Position numbers and translations under genes: made by a program. Positions 44,756 through 53,212 of a stretch of DNA of 64,000 nucleotides are shown in pieces (within the stretch, counting starts at the first letter, position 1; every line of letters begins with the position of its first letter). Origin of the DNA: an uncultured Porphyromonadaceae bacterium (GTDB lineage Bacteria; Bacteroidota; Bacteroidia; Bacteroidales; Muribaculaceae); the NCBI GenBank assembly GCA_900540205.1, contig UQER01000009.1, forward strand, positions 1 to 64,000, written 5' to 3'. The notes beneath the pieces are model-generated. The model did not search any database. It saw nothing but the letters and a program-made list of their open reading frames with translations, and was not told the DNA's origin.

Positions 44756-46291
44756 ATGCCCGTCGGCAATGATGGACCAATGGCAAGGAACTCACTCAAT
44801 ATAGGCACTGAACTGAAACAGCAGCAACGGCTTACGCCGCTGCAGGTGCAGTTTGTGCGCATGCTTGAGATGAGCGCTCCCGAGATGGAGGATGAAGTGC
44901 GCCGTGCTCTTGATGAGATGCCTGCACTTGAGGCGGTGGACAATCAGGACACGGACACCAAGGCCACCCAGACCACCGAGGACGGACAGTTGTTCACCGA
45001 ATCGGACCGCGACATGCAGCGTGCCGATTTCCGCACTGACGATGACGTGCCCGATTATCTGGACAATCAGGAGCGGCATGTGGAGGCGCCGGCATTGCCG
45101 GGTGAGCGCTTCGAACCACGGATTACGCGTGCCTCCTATGACCCCGACAGATATGTGGAGCCGGTGGTTACGAATAGCGACGAGACACTGTTTGAATCGC
45201 TTGACCGTCAGGTCTCCGAACTGCATCTCACCGCCGATGAACTTGCCATTGCCCGTTACATCATAGGCTCGATTGACGAAAACGGCTATCTCACGCGCCC
45301 CATGCAGGCGTTGCTCGACGATCTGGCCATAAACGAGGGGATTGACACCGACATGGCCACCTTGGAACGTATGCGCCGTGTGGTGCGCAGTCTCGACCCT
45401 CCCGGCGTCGGCGCCGTGGATTTGCGCGACTGTCTGTTGCTCCAGTTGCGCCGTATGCAGCGTTCCACCCGTTCGCTCACTGCGGCGGAGGTGGTGGCCG
45501 ATTATTTCGACCTGTTCTCCAAGCGACATTTCGACCGCATCGCGTCGGCTATGGACATTACCCGTCCGCAGCTCGACGATGCCATTGAACTTATCTCACG
45601 GCTCAATCCCAAACCGGGGAGCGCATTTCCGACAGGAGCCATTGATGACAGGAGCCGTCAGATTACACCCGACTTTCTGGTTGAGGCCGCACCCGACGGG
45701 AGCCTGACGCTTACGTCGCTCAGCCACATTCCCGAGCTGCGCGTGGAGCGCACGTTCGAATCGGATGCCACGGTGCCCGAGGGGAGCGACAAGCGTCTGG
45801 AGGACGCCCGCATATTCCTGCGCACCAAGCGCGACGATGCGCGGAACTTTATCCGCGTGGTCACACAGCGGCAGGAGACCCTTTTCCGTGTGATGAGTGC
45901 CATTGTGAAACTGCAGCACGATTTCTTTGTCAGCGAGGATGACGAGGATATCCGCCCTATGGTGTTGCGCGACATTGCCGAGCTGACCGGCTACAACCTT
46001 TCGGTGATTTCACGTGCCACCCAGGGCAAGTATGTGGCCACACTCCACGGAGTTTATCCGCTTAAAAAGTTTTTCAACGAGAAGGTGAAGGCCGACAACG
46101 ACACCATCACCTCCAACCGCATAATTTCAGCAATCAAAAAGGCGATAGAATCGGAAGACCCGTCAAAACCGCTGAGCGACCGCGAGATAACGGCACGCCT
46201 TGCCGCCGGAGGCTACGACATAGCCCGGCGCACTGTAGCCAAGTACCGGGAGAATCTCGGTTTCCCGGTGGCGCGTCTGCGCAAAAAATGA
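44756..46291 (+). CDS. rpoN: RNA polymerase sigma-54 factor
   Basis: 511 aa from 44756; the ATG at 44780 (MARNSLNIGTELKQQQRLTPLQVQFVRML) is the likelier start. Region I is the Gln/Leu-rich activator-interacting part. An acidic linker follows, then the core-binding domain (LDRQVSELHLTADELAIARYIIGSIDENGYL), the HTH, and at the end the RpoN box ARRTVAKYRE. Sigma-54 recognises -24/-12 promoters and needs an AAA+ activator; none is in the window. The next gene begins 40 bp downstream. Confidence 0.95.
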   Translation: MPVGNDGPMARNSLNIGTELKQQQRLTPLQVQFVRMLEMSAPEMEDEVRRALDEMPALEAVDNQDTDTKATQTTEDGQLFTESDRDMQRADFRTDDDVPDYLDNQERHVEAPALPGERFEPRITRASYDPDRYVEPVVTNSDETLFESLDRQVSELHLTADELAIARYIIGSIDENGYLTRPMQALLDDLAINEGIDTDMATLERMRRVVRSLDPPGVGAVDLRDCLLLQLRRMQRSTRSLTAAEVVADYFDLFSKRHFDRIASAMDITRPQLDDAIELISRLNPKPGSAFPTGAIDDRSRQITPDFLVEAAPDGSLTLTSLSHIPELRVERTFESDATVPEGSDKRLEDARIFLRTKRDDARNFIRVVTQRQETLFRVMSAIVKLQHDFFVSEDDEDIRPMVLRDIAELTGYNLSVISRATQGKYVATLHGVYPLKKFFNEKVKADNDTITSNRIISAIKKAIESEDPSKPLSDREITARLAAGGYDIARRTVAKYRENLGFPVARLRKK

Positions 46292-46331
46292 TGAATGTTC
46301 CGAACGAAGTCTTTTGTATCATAAACCGCAT

Positions 46332-47027
46332 ATGAACCAGAATCCCGACACCACCGGCCAAGAGATGCCCGCACCTAAAGTCGCAGCCAAAACAGATGTG
46401 CTTGAGAACGCCGCACGTTGGCTTTCGGCCGTTTTCTCTCCGTTGCTTTCCGCCACCTATGGCGTTTTGCTCGCCATGTGGCTGAGCTATCTGTGCTACA
46501 GCCCGTTCCGTGCAAAGGCAATTGTGGTGGTGATGACCTTCGTGGCCACCTGCGTGGTGCCCGTGATAATTATTTTTGTTCTGAGCAGGGTGGGAGTGGT
46601 GAAAGATCCGAGCCTCAACACCCGCAGCGACCGTACGGTGCCTTATCTGCTGTCGGCGCTCTGCTACATAGGGGTGGGAGTTTATTACCGGTTTGTCAAC
46701 GCTCCCGAATGGCTGTCTATGTTTGTGTTCGGCGGCGGATTGGCCCTGATCATTCTCGGGATAGTAAACCGTTACTGGAAAATCAGCGCGCATGCAGCCG
46801 GGATGGGTGGACTCGTGGCCATGCTCTTCTTCATGATGTGCAGCGGCAACAGCGTGGAGAACATGCAGTGGCAGTTCCTCTCCTCGGTGCTTTTGGCCGG
46901 GATGGTGTGCACATCGCGTGTGGTGCTGCATCGGCACACGCTGTGGCAGCTCGGAGTGGGATTCGTCGTTGGTTTCGTCTGCGTGTTCCTTCCGGCATGG
47001 TTCTTCCCCGGCGATGTCCTCCCCTGA
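46332..47027 (+). CDS. PAP2-superfamily-like membrane protein with degenerate active site
   Basis: 231 aa from ATG 46332. Six hydrophobic segments. The three regions where PAP2 phosphatases have their signatures are recognisable but altered: VVKDPSLNTRSDRTVPY, KISAHAAGMGG in place of PSGH, and SRVVLHRHTLWQ in which the last Asp of SRx5Hx3D is Gln. It may bind lipids without hydrolysing them, or belong to a separate family. 40 bp downstream of rpoN. Confidence 0.6.
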   Translation: MNQNPDTTGQEMPAPKVAAKTDVLENAARWLSAVFSPLLSATYGVLLAMWLSYLCYSPFRAKAIVVVMTFVATCVVPVIIIFVLSRVGVVKDPSLNTRSDRTVPYLLSALCYIGVGVYYRFVNAPEWLSMFVFGGGLALIILGIVNRYWKISAHAAGMGGLVAMLFFMMCSGNSVENMQWQFLSSVLLAGMVCTSRVVLHRHTLWQLGVGFVVGFVCVFLPAWFFPGDVLP

Positions 47028-47090
47028 AAGTCTTTATCGTCACTGAATCAAGACGTCAGTTGAAACATAAACAATAATGATAATCAGCTT

Positions 47091-47203
47091 TTGTAGGGTC
47101 GCGGCCTGCCGCGACTGCAACAGAGGAGAATGTCATACAAAATACACTGATTTGGCGGAGAACGAAAGTTCGTTTGCAGTCGCGACAAGTCGCGACCCTA
47201 CAA
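47091..47203. repeat. 113-bp inverted-repeat element with 30-bp arms
   Basis: Arms 47091-47120 and 47174-47203 are inverted repeats with three mismatches, all transitions. Each arm also holds its own small palindrome (GTCGCGAC type). The 53-bp centre includes the AACGAAAGTTCGTT palindrome. It lies in the 223-bp gap between the PAP2-like gene and purE and looks like a MITE or dispersed palindromic repeat. Confidence 0.75.
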
Positions 47204-47250
47204 TCTGGATTTTGATAATAAAATGATAATGAATATATAATATAATCAAT

Positions 47251-47748
47251 ATGGTAAGTATAATCATGGGCAGCACCTCCGACCTTCCGGTGATGCGGAA
47301 AGCTGCCGATTTTCTCAACAGTATGCAGGTGCCATTCGAGATGCTGGCACTGTCGGCTCACCGCACCCCCGAAGAGGTGGCTGAGTTTGCCCGCAAGGCA
47401 CATGAACGTGGCGTGAAGGCCATCATAGCAGGTGCCGGCATGGCAGCTGCCCTTCCCGGTGTGATTGCCGCTTTGACCCCCCTGCCTGTCATCGGTGTAC
47501 CTCTGAGCGCCACTCTGCAGGGCAACGACGCCCTCCTGTCCATCGTGCAGATGCCTCCGGGCATTCCTGTGGCCACCGTGGGCATCGACGGCGCCATGAA
47601 CGCAGCCGTTTTGGCGGTGCGCATACTGGCCCTGTCGGATGCGGCTCTTGCAGAACGCTATGACATGTGGCGACTTGATCTCGGTAAAAAAATCGTGAAA
47701 GCCAATGCCGAACTTGCCGAAATCAAGTACGAGTACAAAACCAACTGA
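47251..47748 (+). CDS. purE: N5-carboxyaminoimidazole ribonucleotide mutase
   Basis: 165 aa, class I PurE. SIIMGSTSDLPVMRKAADFL, ALSAHRTPEEVAEFA, AIIAGAGMAAALPGVIAALTPLPVIGVPL and QMPPGIPVATVGIDGAMNAA are present. It moves the carboxyl of N5-CAIR to C4 in purine synthesis. No purK is adjacent. 15 bp before ispG, so probably one transcript. Confidence 0.96.
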   Translation: MVSIIMGSTSDLPVMRKAADFLNSMQVPFEMLALSAHRTPEEVAEFARKAHERGVKAIIAGAGMAAALPGVIAALTPLPVIGVPLSATLQGNDALLSIVQMPPGIPVATVGIDGAMNAAVLAVRILALSDAALAERYDMWRLDLGKKIVKANAELAEIKYEYKTN

Positions 47749-47763
47749 CAAACCATAGCCGTA

Positions 47764-49422
47764 ATGGATATTTTCAACTATAAAAGACGTCCCGCCACCG
47801 TCACGCATATAGGCGAAGTGGAGGTGGGAGGCGATAATCCTGTGCGTCTGCAGTCGATGAACAACACGTCGACCACAGATGTGGAGGGTTCGGTTGAGCA
47901 GGCCCTGCGCATTGCCGCGGCAGGCGCCGATATCGACCGCCTCACGGCGCAGGGCGTGCGCGAAGCTGCCGCAATGGGCGAGATACGCCGTGAATTGCGC
48001 CGGCGCGGTTGCCGCATCCCTTTAGTGGCCGACATACATTTCAACCCCAAGGCAGCTTTTGCCGCCGCCGAACAGGTGGAGAAAGTGCGCATCAATCCCG
48101 GAAACTTTGTGGATCCGGGGCGAGTGTTCAAAAAGATAGAGTTCACCGACAGCGAATATGCACATGAACTGCAGAAGATAGAGGACACCTTCGGGCCGTT
48201 TCTCGACCTCTGCAAGGCACATGGAACAGCCGTGCGCATCGGTGTGAACCACGGATCGCTCTCCGACCGCATCATGAGCCGATACGGCGACACCCCTGCC
48301 GGAATGGTGGAGAGTGCCATGGAGTTTCTGCGCGTGGCCGTGGCACGTGATTTCACTGACATAGTCATATCCATCAAGGCCAGCAATACGGTGGTGATGG
48401 TGGAGACAGTGCGCCGCCTCGTGGCTGCGATGGATGCCGAGAACATGCATTTCCCGCTGCATCTCGGCGTGACCGAGGCAGGCGATGGCGAGGATGGCCG
48501 TGTGCGTTCGGCCGTAGGCATCGGCACGCTGCTGGCCGAGGGTACGGGCGACACCATCCGCGTGTCGCTGAGCGAGGAGCCTGAATGCGAGGTTCCGGTT
48601 GCGCGCGAGCTGGTGGATTATATCTCCGCCCGTGCGGCTGCACCGCATATAGATGGCTCCATGGCGCCGGATTATGACCCACTCGCTCCGCAGCAACGTG
48701 TCACCGACGCTGTGAGAAATGTGGGCGGAGGTCAGGTGCCGGTAGTGGTGGGCCTGGATGCAATATCGGCCGGACTGATTGAGATTCCTGCATCCACACC
48801 CCATGCTGAACTTACAGCCACGGTTGCCGCGAATCCCGGCAAGGTGGTAGTGCTCACCTCCTGCCATGCTAATCCTGTGGGCGAGATTTCGGCCGCAGTG
48901 CATGCGTTGATGCGTGCCGGTCTGTGCAATCCTGTAATTGCTCGTCTGAACTACAATGGCATCCCTGCCGACAAGGTGGTAATCCGTGCATCGGCCGATT
49001 TCGGCGCGTTGCTTCTCAACGGGTTGCTCGACGGCATCGACCTGCAGACCGATGCATTGGACAGCGACGGCCGCAACCGTCTGTCACTCGGCATCCTGCA
49101 GGCTGCCCGCAAGCGCGTGAGCCGCACGGAGTTCGTATCCTGCCCGGGATGCGGACGCACAATGTTCGACCTCCAGGCTACAGTGAAAACCGTAAAAGAG
49201 GCGGTGTCGCACCTGAAGGGACTGAAAATCGCTGTAATGGGCTGCATTGTGAACGGTCCCGGCGAGATGGCCGACGCTGATTACGGATACGTAGGTGCCG
49301 GAGCCGGAAACGTGTCGCTCTATCGCGGCAAGGAGGCTGTGGAGAAAAATATCCCCTCCGGAGAGGCTCTCGAACACCTCATAGCATTGATAAAATCGGA
49401 CGGTAAATGGTGCGACCGGTAA
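47764..49422 (+). CDS. ispG: 4-Hydroxy-3-methylbut-2-enyl diphosphate synthase, long form
   Basis: 552 aa. The MEP-pathway enzyme reduces MEcPP to HMBPP with a [4Fe-4S] cluster. An N-terminal TIM barrel (GGDNPVRLQSMNNTSTTDVE, VADIHFNPKAAF, VRINPGNF) is followed by ~200 extra residues in the middle and the cluster domain SCPGCGRTMFDLQ and MGCIVNGPGEMADADYGYVG. The insert makes it the plant/Bacteroidetes-type long IspG and not the ~370-residue E. coli form. The last 16 bp overlap the peptidase gene. Confidence 0.95.
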   Translation: MDIFNYKRRPATVTHIGEVEVGGDNPVRLQSMNNTSTTDVEGSVEQALRIAAAGADIDRLTAQGVREAAAMGEIRRELRRRGCRIPLVADIHFNPKAAFAAAEQVEKVRINPGNFVDPGRVFKKIEFTDSEYAHELQKIEDTFGPFLDLCKAHGTAVRIGVNHGSLSDRIMSRYGDTPAGMVESAMEFLRVAVARDFTDIVISIKASNTVVMVETVRRLVAAMDAENMHFPLHLGVTEAGDGEDGRVRSAVGIGTLLAEGTGDTIRVSLSEEPECEVPVARELVDYISARAAAPHIDGSMAPDYDPLAPQQRVTDAVRNVGGGQVPVVVGLDAISAGLIEIPASTPHAELTATVAANPGKVVVLTSCHANPVGEISAAVHALMRAGLCNPVIARLNYNGIPADKVVIRASADFGALLLNGLLDGIDLQTDALDSDGRNRLSLGILQAARKRVSRTEFVSCPGCGRTMFDLQATVKTVKEAVSHLKGLKIAVMGCIVNGPGEMADADYGYVGAGAGNVSLYRGKEAVEKNIPSGEALEHLIALIKSDGKWCDR

Positions 49423-50636
49423 ACGTGCAGACTTTTACGTTGCCCAACGGGCTGAGGCTCGTGTGCCGGCGCACACAATCGAATGCCGATTATTTCGGAG
49501 TTGCTATCAACGTTGGCAGCCGCGATGAGACTCCGTCGACCTACGGGCTGGCGCACTTTGTGGAACATACCATCTTCAAGGGCACCTCACGCCGCCACGC
49601 GTCGCACATAATCAACCGTATGGAGGCAGTGGGGGGTGAGCTGAACGCGTTCACCACCAAGGAGGAGACCAACGTCTACTCGGCCTTCCCGCACGGCAAC
49701 GCGGCGCGGGCCGTGGAGCTTATCGCCGACCTTGTGAAAAACTCGGTGTTCCCGGAGCGCGAACTTGCAAAGGAACGCGAGGTGGTGCGCGATGAGATTG
49801 ACAGTTATCTCGATGTCCCCTCGGAAGCGGTGTTCGACAGTTTCGAGGATGAATTCTATGCAGGCTCGCAGCTGGGGCATAATATCCTCGGATTGTCGGC
49901 CAACCTCGACAGCTTCACCCCGGATGTATGCCGCCGGTATATCGAATCGTATTACACTGCCGACAGGATGGTGGCCTACTATAGCGGACGGATGCCGGCC
50001 GAGAGAGTGTTCCGACTTGTGGAACGGCACTTTTCGGATGTGGCTCCCTCCGGAGAGCCCATGGCGAGGATTGCACCGGTTGCCGTAGCGCCGTTCGGCA
50101 TAGTGCGCAACATCGATTCGCATCAGGCGCACTGCGTGATGGGGGCTGCCGTGCCGTCGGTGCATAGCAGCGAACGGATAGCGCTTGCGTTGATTACCAA
50201 TATTCTCGGCGGTCCGGGCATGAATTCGCGGCTCAATGTGGCGCTGCGTGAACGCCGCGGCCTGGTGTATGCCGTGGATGCAGGGCTGACCTCGTTCTCG
50301 GATTGCGGACTGTTCACGGTCTATTTCGGGGCGGATCCCGACGATGCTCCGAAGTGCCGACGCTTAGTGGCCGATGAGCTCGACCGCATCGCCTCGGAAC
50401 CGCTGACCGAGCGTCAGTTGCGTATGGCAAAACACCAGTTTCTCGGTCAGTCGGCCATGGCTTCCGACAATGGCGAGCAGATGGCGCTGAATGCCGGGCG
50501 CTCTATGCTGTTCCTCGGTAAAGTGCCCACCGATGCGGAATTCCGCGAAGCGGTGGAGGCTCTGACGGCTGAAGACATAAAACGGTCGGCAGCATGGTTG
50601 GCCGCCGACCGCATATCGTCGCTGACGTTCTGTTAA
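49407..50636 (+). CDS. M16 family zinc metallopeptidase
   Basis: 409 aa. The inverted zinc motif HFVEH is at residues 50-54. The downstream Glu-rich helix (RELAKEREVVRDEIDSYLD) and the C-terminal half with RERRGLVYAVDAGLTSF are typical of a single-chain, two-lobed M16B peptidase. No signal peptide, so cytoplasmic. The start lies inside the ispG 3' end, implying translational coupling. It converges with the ROK gene with 12 bp between stops. Confidence 0.9.
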   Translation: MVRPVNVQTFTLPNGLRLVCRRTQSNADYFGVAINVGSRDETPSTYGLAHFVEHTIFKGTSRRHASHIINRMEAVGGELNAFTTKEETNVYSAFPHGNAARAVELIADLVKNSVFPERELAKEREVVRDEIDSYLDVPSEAVFDSFEDEFYAGSQLGHNILGLSANLDSFTPDVCRRYIESYYTADRMVAYYSGRMPAERVFRLVERHFSDVAPSGEPMARIAPVAVAPFGIVRNIDSHQAHCVMGAAVPSVHSSERIALALITNILGGPGMNSRLNVALRERRGLVYAVDAGLTSFSDCGLFTVYFGADPDDAPKCRRLVADELDRIASEPLTERQLRMAKHQFLGQSAMASDNGEQMALNAGRSMLFLGKVPTDAEFREAVEALTAEDIKRSAAWLAADRISSLTFC

Positions 50637-50648
50637 TCCTTATTTTGA

Positions 50649-51761
50649 TTATTCCTCGCCTGCCGCGGCATCGATCTGCGACAGGGCGAAGGTGTATGCG
50701 CCGATGGAGATGGCTTTGGATGCCCCGAGTTTCGAGATCATCACGCCTGTGCGTTTCATCGGGTCGTAGGTCACGGTTTTGTCGGAACCATAGACTTTGA
50801 GTTCACGTGCATCGCCGTGGATAAATTCGTTGAATTCGATGTCGTTGTCGAGGTCAAACACCTTCATCTGCACGCGCTGCAGCTGTTCGCCGTTGATGGT
50901 ACGTATGGTGGAGCGGAGCTGAGCGAGCAATGCCGGCATGATGTGGCGTGCCGCGCCGGTAAGACCGCCCCCTATCACTATGAGCGAGTCGGTGAGGGTC
51001 ACGGCTGTGGCCATGGCGTCGCCGGCGCTCTGCCCGAACAGACGGAAGCTTTCGATGGCAGTCTCGCGGTTGCCGGGGCGTTTGCCGTCGGCAATCTCGC
51101 ATATATCCTTGGGTGTGAGGTCGTGGTCGCTGGTGCCTGCCAGACGGTTGTATTCACGCACCACGGCACGGATGGCCACGAAGTCCTCGGCCATGATTTC
51201 AGGATTGGTGTGCGAGGGGAGGCAGAATGTCTCGATGCAGGCGTTGTTGCCCAGATTGAGGCGTCCGTCAATCACGGAGCCGACGCCGAAGCCTGTGCCG
51301 AAAGTGTAGCCGAGAATGTTTTTATATTGCTTTTTGGAGCCGGATTCAGCCACGCGGCGATTGATTTCGGGGAGCGCTCCGGCCATGGCTTCGCCGAATG
51401 CGAAGAGGTCGCCGTCGTTGTTGATGAACACCGGCAGACCGAATTTTTCCTGCAGGAAAGGGCCGAGGGCCACACCGTCGCGGAAACTCGGGAAGTTGGG
51501 GAGATAGCCGCCCACAATGCCGTTGGGATAATCGGCCGGACCGGGGAAGGCGAAAGAGATGGCCACCGGTTTCTCATCGAGAAGGTCGATTACGGTCTTG
51601 AAGCCGTTGACCATCGACTGCAGGCAGAGGTCGAGGTTGTCGGCGCGCGAGGGGATGGTTACGGGGTCGACGATGAATTCGCAGCCGCGCATGGCTCCGA
51701 ACACGAGGTTCGTGCCTCCGGCGTCGAGAGTGATGACTATGCGGTTGTCAAAATGATACAT
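50649..51761 (-). CDS. ROK family sugar kinase or regulator-like protein
   Basis: 370 aa. The phosphate motif TLDAGGTNLVFGAM, SFAFPGPADYPNGIVGGYLPNF, INNDGDLFAFGEAM, GYTFGTGFGVGSVIDG and VIGGGLTGAARHIMPALL are present. The CxCGxxGCxE zinc motif of classical ROK glucokinases is missing (IETFCLPSHTNPEIM stands near that place). The substrate is therefore open; a hexose or hexosamine is likely. It follows manA by 33 bp, so the pair probably feeds mannose or a related sugar into fructose-6-phosphate. Confidence 0.85.
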   Translation of the reverse strand: MYHFDNRIVITLDAGGTNLVFGAMRGCEFIVDPVTIPSRADNLDLCLQSMVNGFKTVIDLLDEKPVAISFAFPGPADYPNGIVGGYLPNFPSFRDGVALGPFLQEKFGLPVFINNDGDLFAFGEAMAGALPEINRRVAESGSKKQYKNILGYTFGTGFGVGSVIDGRLNLGNNACIETFCLPSHTNPEIMAEDFVAIRAVVREYNRLAGTSDHDLTPKDICEIADGKRPGNRETAIESFRLFGQSAGDAMATAVTLTDSLIVIGGGLTGAARHIMPALLAQLRSTIRTINGEQLQRVQMKVFDLDNDIEFNEFIHGDARELKVYGSDKTVTYDPMKRTGVMISKLGASKAISIGAYTFALSQIDAAAGEE

Positions 51762-51794
51762 TTTCGGTTGGGTATTTGGATTTAGGTGTGGGGA

Positions 51795-52766
51795 TTAATT
51801 TCGGATATAGACGTTGACAAATTCGCCGTTGCCGCGCACAGTCACCGTTGGCATTGATGCAGGCACGAGCAGTGTCTGTCCCTGCGGAAGCGGTGTGACC
51901 GCACCGTCGGGAGCCACGACCTCGAGGTTGCCGCGTGTGGCTATGAGGATGGTGAACGATTTGCGTGCGGCAAGCGGAAGTGTGAACGAGCCGTCGACGT
52001 TCACCAGCTCCGTGGTGAAGTAGCTGCAGTCCTCGAGCATTGCCTCATGGCCGGGGGCTGCCTGCACGTTTTTCACTTCCTGGGTGGTGTCGGCATAGTT
52101 GATGGCATCCACCGACTCATCCACATGCAGCTGGCGCAGATTGCCCTGCGCGTCGCGGCGGTTGTAGTCGTAGATGCGATAGGTGATGTCGCTTGCTTCC
52201 TGGATCTCCAGTACGAAATTGCCTGCGCCGATGGCGTGGACGCGTCCTGCCGGGAGGAAGAATACGTCGCCGGGCTTGGTGTAGTATTTCCGCAGGGCCT
52301 CCACAATGGTGCTGTCGGCCACCATGCGGCGGAATTTCTCAGGCGACATCTCCTGCGAGAAACCGGCATAGAGATATGCCCCTTCGGCCGGGAGCACGGA
52401 GTACCACATCTCGGTTTTCCCGAGTGAGTTGTGGCGGACTGCGGCAAGTGCGTCGTCGGGATGCACCTGAATGGAGAGGTCGGTGTTTGAGTCGATGAAT
52501 TTGATCAGGAGCGGGAAGTTATGGCCGAAACGGCGGATGAGGTTTTCGCCCATCAGTTCGTTGCCATGCGTTTTGACCAGTTCGGGAAGTGTGGCGCCTT
52601 TGAAAGGACCGTCCTCCACCACGGATTCATGGCCGGGCATGGGGGAGAGTTCCCAGGATTCCCCGATGTTGTCGCCTTGCGACGGAATTCCTTTGAATCG
52701 GGCGATTCGTTCGCCTCCCCATATCACGGGCTTGAAGTAGCAGTTGAATTTAAGAATCGGTAGCAT
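51795..52766 (-). CDS. manA: Mannose-6-phosphate isomerase, class I
   Basis: 323 aa, the short bacterial class. PVIWGGERIARFKGIP, the zinc ligands in DLSIQVHPDD and the Glu of LGKTEMWYVL-like LGKTEMWYSVLP are present, as are KPGDVFFLPAGRVHAIGAGNFVLEIQEASDITYRIYDYNR. It interconverts mannose-6-P and fructose-6-P. First gene of a two-gene operon with the ROK kinase. Confidence 0.94.
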   Translation of the reverse strand: MLPILKFNCYFKPVIWGGERIARFKGIPSQGDNIGESWELSPMPGHESVVEDGPFKGATLPELVKTHGNELMGENLIRRFGHNFPLLIKFIDSNTDLSIQVHPDDALAAVRHNSLGKTEMWYSVLPAEGAYLYAGFSQEMSPEKFRRMVADSTIVEALRKYYTKPGDVFFLPAGRVHAIGAGNFVLEIQEASDITYRIYDYNRRDAQGNLRQLHVDESVDAINYADTTQEVKNVQAAPGHEAMLEDCSYFTTELVNVDGSFTLPLAARKSFTILIATRGNLEVVAPDGAVTPLPQGQTLLVPASMPTVTVRGNGEFVNVYIRN

Positions 52767-52914
52767 GTGTCAGTTTCCGGTTGTGGATATGTCCGTTTGT
52801 AACGGAGTTCGTGTTTCTGTTGTTAAATACGATGCAAGAGGGCGATGCGCCTATCCGCCGAACATTAAAATTCATGTGGTGGAACTGTCGTGCCCTTTGT
52901 ATGATTTAGGTTAC

Positions 52915-53094
52915 GTAAGTATTCAAAATTATTACGCCTATGAATATTTTAAAAGCTTTATATCCCCGCCGGAGTCTTTTCGGCGCTTTTCGTTCTCTTC
53001 ATCAGTCGTGTAGCTCGCTACATTCCTTCTTCATCGAGCGAAAATCCCTCGAAAATGCTCACGTCAGTGATATAAAATAATTTTGACTACTTAC
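52915..53094. repeat. 180-bp palindromic element with 19-bp terminal inverted repeats
   Basis: Terminal arms 52915-52933 and 53076-53094 match with one mismatch. Inner pairs are 52957-52964 with 53069-53076 and the central hairpin TGTAGCTCGCTACA at 53009-53022. Its length, nested design and a shared AAAATCC..CTC..AAAA segment right of the central hairpin resemble the element at 41520-41701, although the arms differ in sequence. Confidence 0.7.
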
Positions 53095-53143
53095 TTATGC
53101 AAAAATACGCAAAAATATTGAATGGGCTAAAGGTTGTGTTTTC

Positions 53144-53190
53144 AAAAAGCCAGGGCGGCGCACCGGGATGGATTGCACCGGTGCGCCGCC
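53144..53190 (-). terminator. Intrinsic terminator of ahpF
   Basis: A perfect 13-bp GC-rich stem (53154-53166 with 53178-53190) and 11-nt loop are followed on the minus strand by CTGGCTTTTTG. It starts 23 bp after the ahpF stop. Confidence 0.85.
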
Positions 53191-53212
53191 TGAGGAGAAA
53201 TATAAATGGAGG

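Larger units (their letters stand above)
52767..53212. other. Intergenic region with repeat element and terminator, 446 bp
   Basis: It holds a 180-bp palindromic element (52915-53094) and the ahpF terminator (53144-53190). A minus-strand TAATTTTG within the left arm of the element (52924-52931) could act as a manA -7 box but lacks a -33. Confidence 0.6.

Noticed and set aside
52744..53013. 89-codon open frame between manA and ahpF
   Set aside because: It starts inside manA, has no recognisable domain, and its second half lies in the palindromic element, which explains the sequence better.
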